DNA of 36,325 nucleotides from a virus. Made by a program: the position numbers and the translations under genes. The DNA lies in IMG/VR virus record IMGVR_UViG_3300005613_000205, positions 1 through 36,325 of that record. The stretch is one strand, 5' to 3'. The notes under the pieces were generated by a model. The model was given only the letters and a program-made list of their open reading frames with translations, had not been told where the DNA came from and made no database searches. Of this stretch, positions 1 to 7,719 are shown piece after piece (within the stretch, counting starts at the first letter, position 1; each line of letters starts with the position of its first letter).

Positions 1-21
1 AGTCAGTTCAGGGGTGTTCAT
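1..21 (-). CDS. possible start of a gene running off the left edge (partial)
   Basis: An ATG on the minus strand at 21-19 opens a reading frame that leaves the window after seven codons (MNTPELT). It lies about 40 nt downstream of a good sigma70-like promoter and has only a weak ribosome-binding site (AAAGAGA, about 10 nt upstream). The position suggests the first gene of a leftward, host-polymerase-transcribed early region. The fragment is too short to name. If the window ends were joined, this frame would continue without interruption into the partial gene at the right edge; see findings. Confidence 0.3.
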
Positions 22-67
22 TTTTGTATGTCTCTTTGTTAGAGGTTATCGTTCGTTCGTACGGGGT

Positions 68-97
68 ATTATACCACAGGTCGGCTGGTATTGCCAA
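68..97 (-). promoter_or_regulatory. sigma70-type promoter reading leftward out of the window
   Basis: On the minus strand a -35 box TTGGCA (97-92; one mismatch to TTGACA) is separated by 18 bp from a perfect -10 box TATAAT (73-68). The expected transcription start is near position 60. It lies after the terminase terminator and in front of a possible start codon at 21, so it most likely drives a new leftward unit. In T7-like phages host-polymerase promoters drive the early genes. The boxes are seen directly; the early role is inferred. Confidence 0.65.
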
Positions 98-150
98 GGA
101 TTTCTGTGATAATCTTTTCGCCCAAAACACATACAGCGACTCCGCGCATA

Positions 151-200
151 AAACAAAAAAGTAACCTAACGCAAGCCAACAGGGTCAAGCATTAGGTTAC
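151..200 (-). terminator. intrinsic terminator after the terminase gene
   Basis: The arms at 161-172 and 189-200 form a 12-bp stem on the minus strand (GTAACCTAATGC with GCGTTAGGTTAC, one T-G wobble) around a 16-nt loop. The descending arm is followed at once by TTTTTTGTTTT. This is a classic rho-independent terminator for leftward transcription, about 120 nt past the terminase stop codon. It would end the late transcript before the promoter at 68-97. Confidence 0.8.
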
Positions 201-316
201 TAATACAAAGGTATATCTAATAGTATATAGTATTGATAGTAAGGGTTTAGTAATAAAAAATCAAATAAACTTATATATACATTATATAAAAGCTACAATC
301 TCCAGATTCTTCAGGA
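201..316. other. AT-rich non-coding stretch between terminase gene and terminator
   Basis: This segment is strikingly AT-rich, with many TATA and TTTA steps, and contains no reading frame I would call. It is the 3' untranslated region of the late transcript. In T7-like phages the segment after the terminase gene is near the genome end, so packaging or end-processing signals could lie here, but I recognise none. Confidence 0.5.
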
Positions 317-1984
317 TTATCTTCGTTTTCTTAGAGCGTTCCCATAATTGAATCCATTTTTCATGGTATGCTTACTGATTCCATACTTTACAAAGGAGTG
401 AGAGTGGATTATATTTTCTAGTTCATGATCAAACAATCTTTGCTCGTAATCTTTCTTTATATCTTGCTCACTTACTGCCAGTTGTTGTTGTAGGAAAGCT
501 AGACCTATAGCTAGAGCATCTATCCTGTCATCGTTATTACTATAAATATTATCTAGATCTATAGACATGGCTTGTTGGAACATATTGTACTGGTAGTTAC
601 TCGTCTCTCTTTCAAACCACTTTCTATCACAAACCAGCTTGCCCGAGGTTAGAAATGGTTCTACGGTTTCTATGATTCTTCTTGACTTCTTTCCCTTTGA
701 GATTATATCCAGGCATCCTAGACCTTCTATTCCTAACTCCTTTATGTACTTGATTAATAGCTCTGTTGCCATTCCGTTTCCGTAGTTTCTTTCAAGAACG
801 ATTGTTGATACTTTGTTTCTTCTGGCTACATCAATAAGACCTTTCATTGTCTCTTCACTGTAACCTTCTCTACTGTAGTAACTATCAACAATAAATACTC
901 GTCCTCCTGCCGTTTTTAAAACTACTGCTGCGGTTTCATCAAGCCCCTTGCCTGCTGGATCAACTGCCAAAATAGCATTGTCATAAAAATCATTTAGATG
1001 ATCTGCTGGGCGATATACTCTGTGTAGATATTGTCCTGTCTGAAACTCACCAGCATCCTGGTAAACAAGATTTGCCCTGTCAGGATCACAGTCCGTTAGA
1101 TATATGTATTTAGTCTGTAAGGGGAATCGTTCAGCATCCGTGAGGTCAGTGTCAAGCATATACTGAAGCTGAAATAGACTATTACCATAAGCCTGACGCC
1201 TCGACTCAATATCCTCTGGTGTAAATCTTTGTGTCTCTGTGATTGTATGGATTACCCCAGGATTATCTTGCCTTATTTTATCTAGATAGGGAGCTAGGTT
1301 TTCATATGAGAATGATGGAAAGAAGATGGGGTACTTGAGAGTCTTGAAACCATCCAGATCGTTGTAAATACTAAACCTAGATTGTGGAGTACCAATAATA
1401 TAAATCTTTCCACCAGGAAGAAGCAGAGCATTAGCTTCCTTCATAGCTTCACTCAGTTTAGTTCTGGCTGCTTCCGTTGTAGAATTACTGCTAATCTCTA
1501 CGTCGTCATAAATAACTCTCGTTGCTCTGGCTCCAGTTACCTGTCCTCCAATCCCGACTGCTTTTAGTGAAGCAAACTGACTAGGCTTGCTACCCACAAT
1601 GTCAAATCCATAAACGCTTGTCCTATGCTTGCGGTTTTGGATGCTTGTATCAATGAGATGTCTAAGTACAGGAGTTTTTTTGATAACATCTTTAGCGAAT
1701 CGGACAAAATCCTTAGCCCTAGGCGCACTCGCGGACACGACAACAACTTTCTCGTCTGGGTTAATGTAAAGTACCCATATAGCAAATAGAGCAAGTAGAT
1801 ACGATTTACCAAAGCCCCTAAAACAAGATAGGAATAAACGAGGATGTGTTTCATACTGTAAAACCCTACAGAAATCCTTCTGTAACTCAGTAAGAGGACC
1901 AAGTTGTAGGGTGGTTCTAAAGATGACATCAGCGAAGAACACAAAGTCCTCGCGCATCTTTTGTTGTAGCTCTTCTATATCCAT
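317..1984 (-). CDS. terL: terminase large subunit (T7 gp19-like)
   Basis: This is the DNA-packaging motor ATPase and concatemer-cutting nuclease, which docks on the portal. The 555-aa protein has an N-terminal ATPase with a Walker A-like loop RGFGKS (residues 56-61), a Walker B ending in the acidic pair DD (160-161) and a coupling motif GTPQS (198-202). The C-terminal RNase H-like nuclease shows the expected acidic positions: D342 in AVDPAG, E398 in VLERNYGNG and D486/D489 in NNDDRIDA. The length is close to T7 gp19. Its ATG overlaps the tail tubular B stop by one base (TAATG), so translation is probably coupled. It is the last gene of the late block and is followed by a terminator. I find no convincing small-subunit partner beside it, whereas T7 encodes gene 18 close upstream. 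Confidence 0.95.
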   Translation of the reverse strand: MDIEELQQKMREDFVFFADVIFRTTLQLGPLTELQKDFCRVLQYETHPRLFLSCFRGFGKSYLLALFAIWVLYINPDEKVVVVSASAPRAKDFVRFAKDVIKKTPVLRHLIDTSIQNRKHRTSVYGFDIVGSKPSQFASLKAVGIGGQVTGARATRVIYDDVEISSNSTTEAARTKLSEAMKEANALLLPGGKIYIIGTPQSRFSIYNDLDGFKTLKYPIFFPSFSYENLAPYLDKIRQDNPGVIHTITETQRFTPEDIESRRQAYGNSLFQLQYMLDTDLTDAERFPLQTKYIYLTDCDPDRANLVYQDAGEFQTGQYLHRVYRPADHLNDFYDNAILAVDPAGKGLDETAAVVLKTAGGRVFIVDSYYSREGYSEETMKGLIDVARRNKVSTIVLERNYGNGMATELLIKYIKELGIEGLGCLDIISKGKKSRRIIETVEPFLTSGKLVCDRKWFERETSNYQYNMFQQAMSIDLDNIYSNNDDRIDALAIGLAFLQQQLAVSEQDIKKDYEQRLFDHELENIIHSHSFVKYGISKHTMKNGFNYGNALRKRR

Positions 1985-4911
1985 TATCTAGTGTGGCGTT
2001 TTTGCCCTTCACTAATACTATACTCGTAGTTGATTAGGTTGAAAGGCACATAAGCATCGTTCGTAATATACAATCTTACATCTCTGTTTCTAGCCTGAAC
2101 AAAGCATTGAGCAAAGTCTACTGGATTCTCATATGCTCCAAGGCTCTGAGTGTTTAGTATATTAGAAGCGTATGTCTTCACATAACTTTTTCCATTTGTA
2201 TTTACACTTGACATATCAAATGTTTGGAAGTTGTTTTTATCAAAAGCTACAAGGAACTCATCCAGAATCAGTTGATCATTTACAACTGGTCCTTGCCCTT
2301 GACGGCTTTGTGGATAGAATCTTGAGAAAGCAATTTGTGAAGTAAAGTTTTTACCAAATACAATATTTCTAGCTGTTGTGTCTGTTTCTACTACAAACTT
2401 AGTTGGTTCTATACCTGAAAAGTTAATAGATTGCTTGTTATCTTCATCTACAGCAACCCATCCTGTAGTTTCTGTTACAAAAGGAATAGTATACTCTGTA
2501 GTATCTGTTGCTGAATCATATGTACCAGCAGCTAAAACACCAGAAGTAAGTTTTACATCCAAGTAAGTTTCATCAAATAAAGGATCTTTGTCAATTGTTA
2601 ACAACATCCTGTGCTTGCCTTGATACAATCCTACGATACTCAGAATATTATCAATGTACTTTAGATGCTCTACTTCTATATCCTCTAAAGTATATCTATG
2701 CCAAGCAGAAATTAATCCTCTTGTCTGATCTACTTTGACGGTATATGTAATAATTTCACTAAGATCATTGTCAGTAACCAGAGCCATTGTGTCTTGACCA
2801 TTATTAGTTACTGTTTGTATATTACCAGTAATGAGTCTGGGTACTTCTTCAGTTACATCCCTTGAGACATAGTTTCCCTTGAACTCTCGTTCTACAATTT
2901 CGTGCATTAGCTGACTATCTCTTCGATTCTCAAAGAAATACAAACGATCACCAAGAACGAAAGGTCTTGTTTTTGTGTTAGACCTGTAAGCCGTAGCAAG
3001 AGTAAAGTTTACTGATTCAGGAGTCAACCCTGGTTCACCTACAAGTGCGAACTGACCTTCTTTAGAGAATACCAGTAAAGTGTTTTTATAGCTAACAGCG
3101 TTAACTAGCTCTCTTGTAATGTTATCAGTAGTCTGAACTTCGATGGGAGCAGTATCAAGAACCTCCTGAACAGTAATGCGGAAGAAGTTAAAGAACTCAC
3201 CAAACTCAGATAAGGTTACTGCATCTTTAGATACAAAGGCTAATCTGTTTCTATGTAGAACTACATCATTGATACTGTTATCAACAAAGCTGGGTACAGG
3301 ATTAGTAATATCATCTCCTGATTCTCTCACCGCATATTTAAATTGTTTGTAGGTTTTAGCTACTACATTGACAACAGGAAAGTATGTTCCAGTTAGTGTA
3401 GTATATGTAATTGTGTCTGAAACAGGTGTCTCGGAGATCTTTATCTTGGTATTCCCGTCGATCTCTTTTACATAATATTCCCTATTTGGTAGGATTGAAG
3501 AAGGGAAGGTTGCTGATACTTGTTGCTCTTCAGCAGTATACTGTGTTCCAGATATGTATGAGAACTGAACACGATCACCTGCTACAAAGTCATGGGTAGC
3601 TCCACCACTAAAGGTAAGCCAACCATTAGGACCGTCTGAGAAGAAGTTAGAAGTATTATCTAGGCTTGGATCATTGTTTACAGAGAAGGCATCTCCATCC
3701 ATTTTATTGACGAGAAAAGAGCCATCAGGTCTTTGAACAATGATGTGAGGCATTGTGGCTGTATCAAACTTGTACTTGAGACTAAATCCAGCACACTCTC
3801 TCCAAGCTCCTAGATCATCAAGAGTAACATCAATACCAGAATAATCATATGGAGTATCTGGGTCTGCTGCTGCTGTGTTATAGGTTCCTGTCTCAAGAGA
3901 ACTAAGATTAAGTTGTTTTTCTAAAGAGAAAGCGTCTTTTATGTATCTTACATAGAAGTCATCACTAAGGTCTGCTCTGTTGCCTACAATACGAATGATT
4001 GGAGTTTCATCAGGCATCCGTAATGGTAAATCATCAAGAGTATTAGCAGTCTTCCACATGAGGATTAGAGCATCATCACCTAGACCATCAGTAACATTCC
4101 AGTTTTCAAAGGGTGCTCCATCAGTAGTAAATACTTTTACTACACTACCTATACTCTTGATAGCTGATACATCTGTATTGGCCCAATTTTGATGAGCTTC
4201 TTCAGTAGCGCCTGGAAGAGTTATATCATTTGGTCCAGGCTCATTGTTGATAGTTTTCATGATGTAAATAGCCAAAGCCTCAGTATTGATACCTAACTTT
4301 GACCACCATCCATCAGCATCTCTTACAGCCTTTACTGTTCCAGCATCCTTAGCTGTTGTTACTTGTCCGTAATATGCTTCTCCGCTAAGGTTAAACCACC
4401 ATCTAAGAGGGATCCAACCAAATTGTGCTTGCTTTACAAATAAATAAGCTACAGATCCATCAGCAGGATCCGTAAGGTCTGGAGATAATCTAGTGGTTAC
4501 ATCATTTCTAGCAACAACTACACCATCGCCAATTGTTACTGTTCTGAATACATCTCTAGGATTTGATATGGGAGCACCCGTTCCTGAAAAGTAATTAGAC
4601 GCATCTAAAGAACCATATTTGATTGACCTTTCAACCCCGCTGTTATCATAAATCTTAACAGCAGAACCATCCATTACCATAAAGTAATGTTCGTCCTCTG
4701 ATTTGATGAAAGTGTGAATGTACGCATTGTTCGCGCTAACATCCATCTCTAGAGAAGATACATATAACGATGGGTTTCTTTTATAAATACCATCCTCAAG
4801 ACTAACATCACAGTTTAGTACATCTTCAAACTGATTTAGCCTTCTTAGTCTTTCTGATTTCTGGCTAATACCACCATAAAAATTAGGTATAGTTACTGGT
4901 TGAATAGCCAT
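1984..4911 (-). CDS. tail tubular protein B, nozzle (T7 gp12-like)
   Basis: This tail component forms the nozzle below the adaptor ring and contacts the fibres. The N-terminus (IPNFYGGISQKSERLRRLNQ, residues 8-27) matches the GGISQQPDILR pattern of T7 gp12. The strongest family signature is near residues 540-585: PSFVDNSINDVVLHRNRLAF, followed by EFFNFF and DTAPIEVQTT, closely parallel to T7 PSFVGSSINDV, YFNF and DPIDVAVST. At 975 aa it is longer than T7 gp12 (about 794), mostly through extra sequence in the N-terminal half. It starts 3 nt after the tail tubular A stop and overlaps the terminase start by one base, so all three form one unit behind the candidate promoter at 5529-5546. Confidence 0.93.
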   Translation of the reverse strand: MAIQPVTIPNFYGGISQKSERLRRLNQFEDVLNCDVSLEDGIYKRNPSLYVSSLEMDVSANNAYIHTFIKSEDEHYFMVMDGSAVKIYDNSGVERSIKYGSLDASNYFSGTGAPISNPRDVFRTVTIGDGVVVARNDVTTRLSPDLTDPADGSVAYLFVKQAQFGWIPLRWWFNLSGEAYYGQVTTAKDAGTVKAVRDADGWWSKLGINTEALAIYIMKTINNEPGPNDITLPGATEEAHQNWANTDVSAIKSIGSVVKVFTTDGAPFENWNVTDGLGDDALILMWKTANTLDDLPLRMPDETPIIRIVGNRADLSDDFYVRYIKDAFSLEKQLNLSSLETGTYNTAAADPDTPYDYSGIDVTLDDLGAWRECAGFSLKYKFDTATMPHIIVQRPDGSFLVNKMDGDAFSVNNDPSLDNTSNFFSDGPNGWLTFSGGATHDFVAGDRVQFSYISGTQYTAEEQQVSATFPSSILPNREYYVKEIDGNTKIKISETPVSDTITYTTLTGTYFPVVNVVAKTYKQFKYAVRESGDDITNPVPSFVDNSINDVVLHRNRLAFVSKDAVTLSEFGEFFNFFRITVQEVLDTAPIEVQTTDNITRELVNAVSYKNTLLVFSKEGQFALVGEPGLTPESVNFTLATAYRSNTKTRPFVLGDRLYFFENRRDSQLMHEIVEREFKGNYVSRDVTEEVPRLITGNIQTVTNNGQDTMALVTDNDLSEIITYTVKVDQTRGLISAWHRYTLEDIEVEHLKYIDNILSIVGLYQGKHRMLLTIDKDPLFDETYLDVKLTSGVLAAGTYDSATDTTEYTIPFVTETTGWVAVDEDNKQSINFSGIEPTKFVVETDTTARNIVFGKNFTSQIAFSRFYPQSRQGQGPVVNDQLILDEFLVAFDKNNFQTFDMSSVNTNGKSYVKTYASNILNTQSLGAYENPVDFAQCFVQARNRDVRLYITNDAYVPFNLINYEYSISEGQKRHTR

Positions 4912-4914
4912 ATA

Positions 4915-5511
4915 TTATCTCCTGCTGTTTCTTCCTTCTCTTCGTGGTGATCCCCAGATCCTGAAGCTATCGTAAGTATTTAGCATGTTTAGATCTGCTT
5001 GATCAGCTTCCCATCTTTGCCAGATATCGTAGTGCATTTTCTCTTCACCAACTAAGTATTGAAGATGTTGAGAAGGACCAAATAGTTTGAGATACAACTT
5101 TCTAGCAGCAGCGTGGATTATATAACGCATAACTACTTCTGGTAAATCAGCAAAGTCTAGGTAGTATTGAACTTCAAACTCTTGAGGTCCGTCCCACACA
5201 AAGGTTTTATCTGTGTGATTATATACCCTATTTCCTTTGATAAGGGCTTTAGTAACTCCATCACCTTTTAGTTCTACATTGTAAATATCATCACTAATGT
5301 AAATAAAACCGTTTACATCTGTATCTAGAGTTACATCCTCAAAAGTATTATAAAAACTATTCTGAACAGCTAACATCTTAAGACTTTCATCTAAGGTCTG
5401 TTCAGCAGCAATAACATCCTGACGAAGTGGATCATCAAGACTTGCTATAGTATTTACTCCAATCAGTGTAAGCATTTCGTTGATAGCATCAACTCTTGTA
5501 GTTCTAACCAT
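4915..5511 (-). CDS. tail tubular protein A, adaptor (T7 gp11-like)
   Basis: This protein forms the dodecameric adaptor ring between portal and nozzle. The 198-aa length matches T7 gp11 (196). It shows the family layout: an N-terminal helix with INEMLTLIGV and a later ASLDDPLRQD, a central YISDDIYNVEL, the PEVVMRYIIHAAARKLYLKLFG helix region (described in parts, about residues 124-144) and a C-terminal LNMLN. The ATG at 5511 is preceded by GAGG about 7 nt upstream and lies 24 nt after the GG of the AGGAACTT element. It follows directly after the capsid-gene terminator and therefore needs either read-through or its own promoter. It is the first gene of the tube-terminase unit. Confidence 0.93.
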   Translation of the reverse strand: MVRTTRVDAINEMLTLIGVNTIASLDDPLRQDVIAAEQTLDESLKMLAVQNSFYNTFEDVTLDTDVNGFIYISDDIYNVELKGDGVTKALIKGNRVYNHTDKTFVWDGPQEFEVQYYLDFADLPEVVMRYIIHAAARKLYLKLFGPSQHLQYLVGEEKMHYDIWQRWEADQADLNMLNTYDSFRIWGSPRREGRNSRR

Positions 5512-5528
5512 AGTAGTACCTCATTCTA

Positions 5529-5546
5529 AAGTTCCTATCAAAGAAA
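5529..5546 (-). promoter_or_regulatory. candidate phage late promoter, copy E (AGGAACTT element)
   Basis: The minus-strand sequence is TTTCTTTGATAGGAACTT. The octamer AGGAACTT is shared with four other sites in the window. It is followed by 6 nt and then GAGGT as ribosome-binding site, with the tail tubular A ATG 24 nt after the GG. It abuts the U-tract of the capsid terminator, so termination and re-initiation appear back to back. I infer a phage RNA-polymerase promoter; it could instead be a conserved leader element. Confidence 0.5.
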
Positions 5547-5570
5547 GGACCAGCCCAAAAGGACTGGTCC
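5539..5570 (-). terminator. intrinsic terminator after the capsid gene (T-phi position)
   Basis: On the minus strand GGACCAGTCC (5570-5561) and GGGCTGGTCC (5556-5547) form a 10-bp stem with one T-G wobble and a TTTT loop, followed by TTTCTTTG. It lies 46 nt past the capsid stop codon. T7 has its single strong late terminator, T-phi, at exactly this place, between genes 10 and 11. The U-run is interrupted by one C and one G, so partial read-through is likely. Confidence 0.82.
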
Positions 5571-5615
5571 CCAGCGAAGTCACACGAAAGGCGTATTGCC
5601 TCAACGCAGGTTCGA

Positions 5616-6719
5616 TTATGGTGCAGCGGTCTTGATAAGGTTCACAGCAGCATCGGTACGAAGTGGTGCAATACCAGCAGCCATCTTAGCAACGAAGAGA
5701 TTTCCTTGGTTTTGAATCATGTATTCTGACTCAACTTGGAGATCTTTTAGTTTAGCCATACCAGCAGCAGACTTGTGAGCAACAACGCCAACAATATTAG
5801 CCATGTTTACTCGAAGTTCTGTGTTGTATTGACCATCTTCTGCGGTGCTCATATCAATACCAAATCCACCGTTGTTAGTTACGATTACGGGACATCCAGC
5901 AACCATGAGAACTCGCCCTTCAGCAAAGTCTCCATTACCCATGCTGTAATCACGGCTGAGAAGGGCAGCGTAGGACTGATCTGGTCCAATGCCTCCTGCG
6001 GCGCGAAGTAGTAGGTAGTACATGGATGGAGGAAGAACGCAGAAACGCTCGTCAGTGGGAACATCAAACTCATCTAGTTTTTGGATAGCACCAATGATGC
6101 TGGAAGCAGCAACATCAGCCTGGACAGCCATGTTGGCGTCATAAACAGCTTGGCCTCCACGAAGAGGACCAACACCAGTTCCAGAAGCAGCACCAACTAG
6201 AGCACGAACAGAAAGGTTATCAGCGCGACGAGCGAGAGCCTTACCAAGCTCAGAAGTATAGGTGCTACGAAGGTCGTAGTGAGCCTTAGCTTCTTCTAGG
6301 TCGTCAATGAAGACGGAAGCGAGCATAAGATCATTGATAAGAATGGTCTTCTGCTCGGCACCTAGGTTGCTGAGGTAAGGAACATCAGAAGCCTGATAAG
6401 CAATTGGGCGTCCTGCACCAGTTCCGTCTCCAGAAGCATCAACATAAGTGTTGGTAGACTTGTTAGTCTTATCAAGAATGTCTTGACCAGGAACATGGTG
6501 ACGAGCTAGAGCACGACCGTGAATTGGAAACTGAACGCTTTTGCCTGCACTAATAGTTCTTTGCATAATGCGGGGTGAAACCTCGATGGCTTTTTCGTAA
6601 GCAGCAAGGACTTCACCACCGAAAATACGAAGGAAAAGCTCGTTATCGGTGCTAAAGGTTCCAGTCCAAGTGTTATCGTTGGGATTACCAGCGTAACCGT
6701 AATTAGAAATGTTAGTCAT
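5616..6719 (-). CDS. major capsid protein (T7 gp10A-like)
   Basis: This is the HK97-fold shell protein of the icosahedral head. Residues 33-70 contain the family signature FGGEVLAAYEKA, then TISAGKSVQFPIHGR, matching T7 FGGEVLTAF and IASGKSAQFPVLGR. Further on, LASVFIDDLEEAKAHYDLRS matches T7 ADVLIYDIEDAMNHYDVRS. The 367-aa length is slightly above T7 gp10A (345). A strong ribosome-binding site AAGGAG precedes the ATG at 6719. It has the longest leader among the late genes, about 166 nt from the nearest AGGAACTT element, and its own terminator behind it, as expected for a highly expressed gene. I see no T7-type frameshift extension (gp10B). Confidence 0.95.
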   Translation of the reverse strand: MTNISNYGYAGNPNDNTWTGTFSTDNELFLRIFGGEVLAAYEKAIEVSPRIMQRTISAGKSVQFPIHGRALARHHVPGQDILDKTNKSTNTYVDASGDGTGAGRPIAYQASDVPYLSNLGAEQKTILINDLMLASVFIDDLEEAKAHYDLRSTYTSELGKALARRADNLSVRALVGAASGTGVGPLRGGQAVYDANMAVQADVAASSIIGAIQKLDEFDVPTDERFCVLPPSMYYLLLRAAGGIGPDQSYAALLSRDYSMGNGDFAEGRVLMVAGCPVIVTNNGGFGIDMSTAEDGQYNTELRVNMANIVGVVAHKSAAGMAKLKDLQVESEYMIQNQGNLFVAKMAAGIAPLRTDAAVNLIKTAAP

Positions 6720-6735
6720 TTTATTATCTCCTTTA

Positions 6736-6816
6736 TTATGACTTTGGGTTATGTCCTAAAACATTATTAGAAAAAAACGATTTGATTTTACCCAAACCAC
6801 TTTCTTCTGCTACCAT
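6736..6816 (-). CDS. possible 26-aa leader peptide before the capsid gene
   Basis: An ATG-started frame encodes MVAEESGLGKIKSFFSNNVL plus six residues (GHNPKS) and a TAA. It ends 16 nt before the capsid ATG, and the capsid ribosome-binding site lies between the two. Its own Shine-Dalgarno is weak (GAGG, about 12 nt upstream). It could be a real micro-protein, a translated leader that helps expose the capsid start, or chance. I recognise no homologue. Confidence 0.25.
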   Translation of the reverse strand: MVAEESGLGKIKSFFSNNVLGHNPKS

Positions 6817-6822
6817 AATAAA

Positions 6823-6847
6823 GGTATCCCTCGCAAGGGGCTCTACC
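6823..6847 (-). other. stem-loop in the capsid mRNA leader
   Basis: On the minus strand an outer GGTA/TACC pair and an inner CCCT-TGCG-AGGG hairpin form a bulged stem-loop. It lies in the 166-nt leader between the AGGAACTT element at 6879-6896 and the capsid ATG. No long U-tract follows, so it looks more like an mRNA-stabilising or processing structure than a terminator. It is weak and could be coincidental. Confidence 0.35.
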
Positions 6848-6878
6848 GTTCACAGATAAAGCGTGGGTGTCACTTCTT

Positions 6879-6896
6879 AAGTTCCTTTCTTAAAAT
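6879..6896 (-). promoter_or_regulatory. candidate phage late promoter, copy D, before the capsid gene
   Basis: The minus-strand sequence is ATTTTAAGAAAGGAACTT. It shares AGGAACTT with the other four copies and, with copy A, the longer run AGAAAGGAACTT. It overlaps the last codons and the stop of the scaffold gene. Unlike the other copies it has no Shine-Dalgarno 6 nt downstream; a long leader to the capsid ATG follows. A site lacking a ribosome-binding context argues that the element is not merely part of a translation start. Confidence 0.5.
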
Positions 6897-7705
6897 CTAG
6901 ACCTTGCAAGCCTTTTTTCTACCTGGGCTCTAAATGCAGGGTCTTTAGCGTAGCGAGGATCAGTCATAGCTTGAACCATCTCTGATTTAGACTGGAAGCC
7001 TCCTGATTCTGTACTTGTTCCGTCTGTTGGGGAAATGAATCTTTTTCCAGTAGTAGCTCCCATTCTAGCCTCAATAGACTTATAGGCTGTAACAATGCGA
7101 TCAAGATCTCCAGAATCAATAAGATCATTGTAACTCTCGATCTCAGCATCTGTTAAATTATTTTCAGCCCAATCTACAATCTCTTGGACATGCTTTTCTC
7201 CACCAAGTTTTTCGTTGATGGTCATTACCATAAGACTAGTTTGAGCGTTGATTCCTTCTAAATACTGATTGATGTACTCTTCTGGAATACCTTTTTTTAC
7301 TAATTCTTTTACAGTATCTTCTGATAGCTGTCCAGTTTGAGAGAACTCCTCAGCACCTTTAGAAAATAGATCAGCAGGAAGATTCTCTACAGCTTCTGCT
7401 ATCTTTTCAGCTTCCTCTTTTTGCTCAGGCTCTTTGCTTCCTAGCTTTGATTCTAGCTCCTTGTAAGCTCGTTCTAGCTCCTCTGCTGATTTATATTTAC
7501 CAGCTAGTAAAATCTCCTCTTCTTGGAGCTTGTCCTCAACTTTGATCTTGTGTTGATCTCTAAAGTTTTCTTCTTCAGTTCTTACACGCCCTTCTTTAAT
7601 TGCTCCTTCTGGAGTATGATCAGCTTCTGCGCTTTCATCAGGAGTCATGTAGACTCTTTGAAAATTATCACTTCCTGTATTTCTTGCGATTGGTTCTTCG
7701 CTCAT
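6890..7705 (-). CDS. capsid assembly scaffolding protein (T7 gp9-like)
   Basis: Scaffold proteins guide capsid assembly around the portal and then leave the head. The assignment rests on position between portal and capsid genes and on composition: 271 aa (T7 gp9 about 307), highly charged, rich in Glu and Lys, predicted mostly helical, with motifs such as YKSAEELERAYKELESKLGS and a C-terminus PAFRAQVEKRLARSRF. A basic C-terminal helix is typical of scaffolds and contacts the coat protein. The start at 7705 has AAAGGAG upstream, just after the portal stop. Confidence 0.85.
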   Translation of the reverse strand: MSEEPIARNTGSDNFQRVYMTPDESAEADHTPEGAIKEGRVRTEEENFRDQHKIKVEDKLQEEEILLAGKYKSAEELERAYKELESKLGSKEPEQKEEAEKIAEAVENLPADLFSKGAEEFSQTGQLSEDTVKELVKKGIPEEYINQYLEGINAQTSLMVMTINEKLGGEKHVQEIVDWAENNLTDAEIESYNDLIDSGDLDRIVTAYKSIEARMGATTGKRFISPTDGTSTESGGFQSKSEMVQAMTDPRYAKDPAFRAQVEKRLARSRF

Positions 7706-7719
7706 AATTTATTTCTCCT

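Noticed and set aside
1-316. tRNA gene or integration attachment site at the left edge
   Set aside because: No cloverleaf or T-loop pattern found, and no integrase gene in the window.
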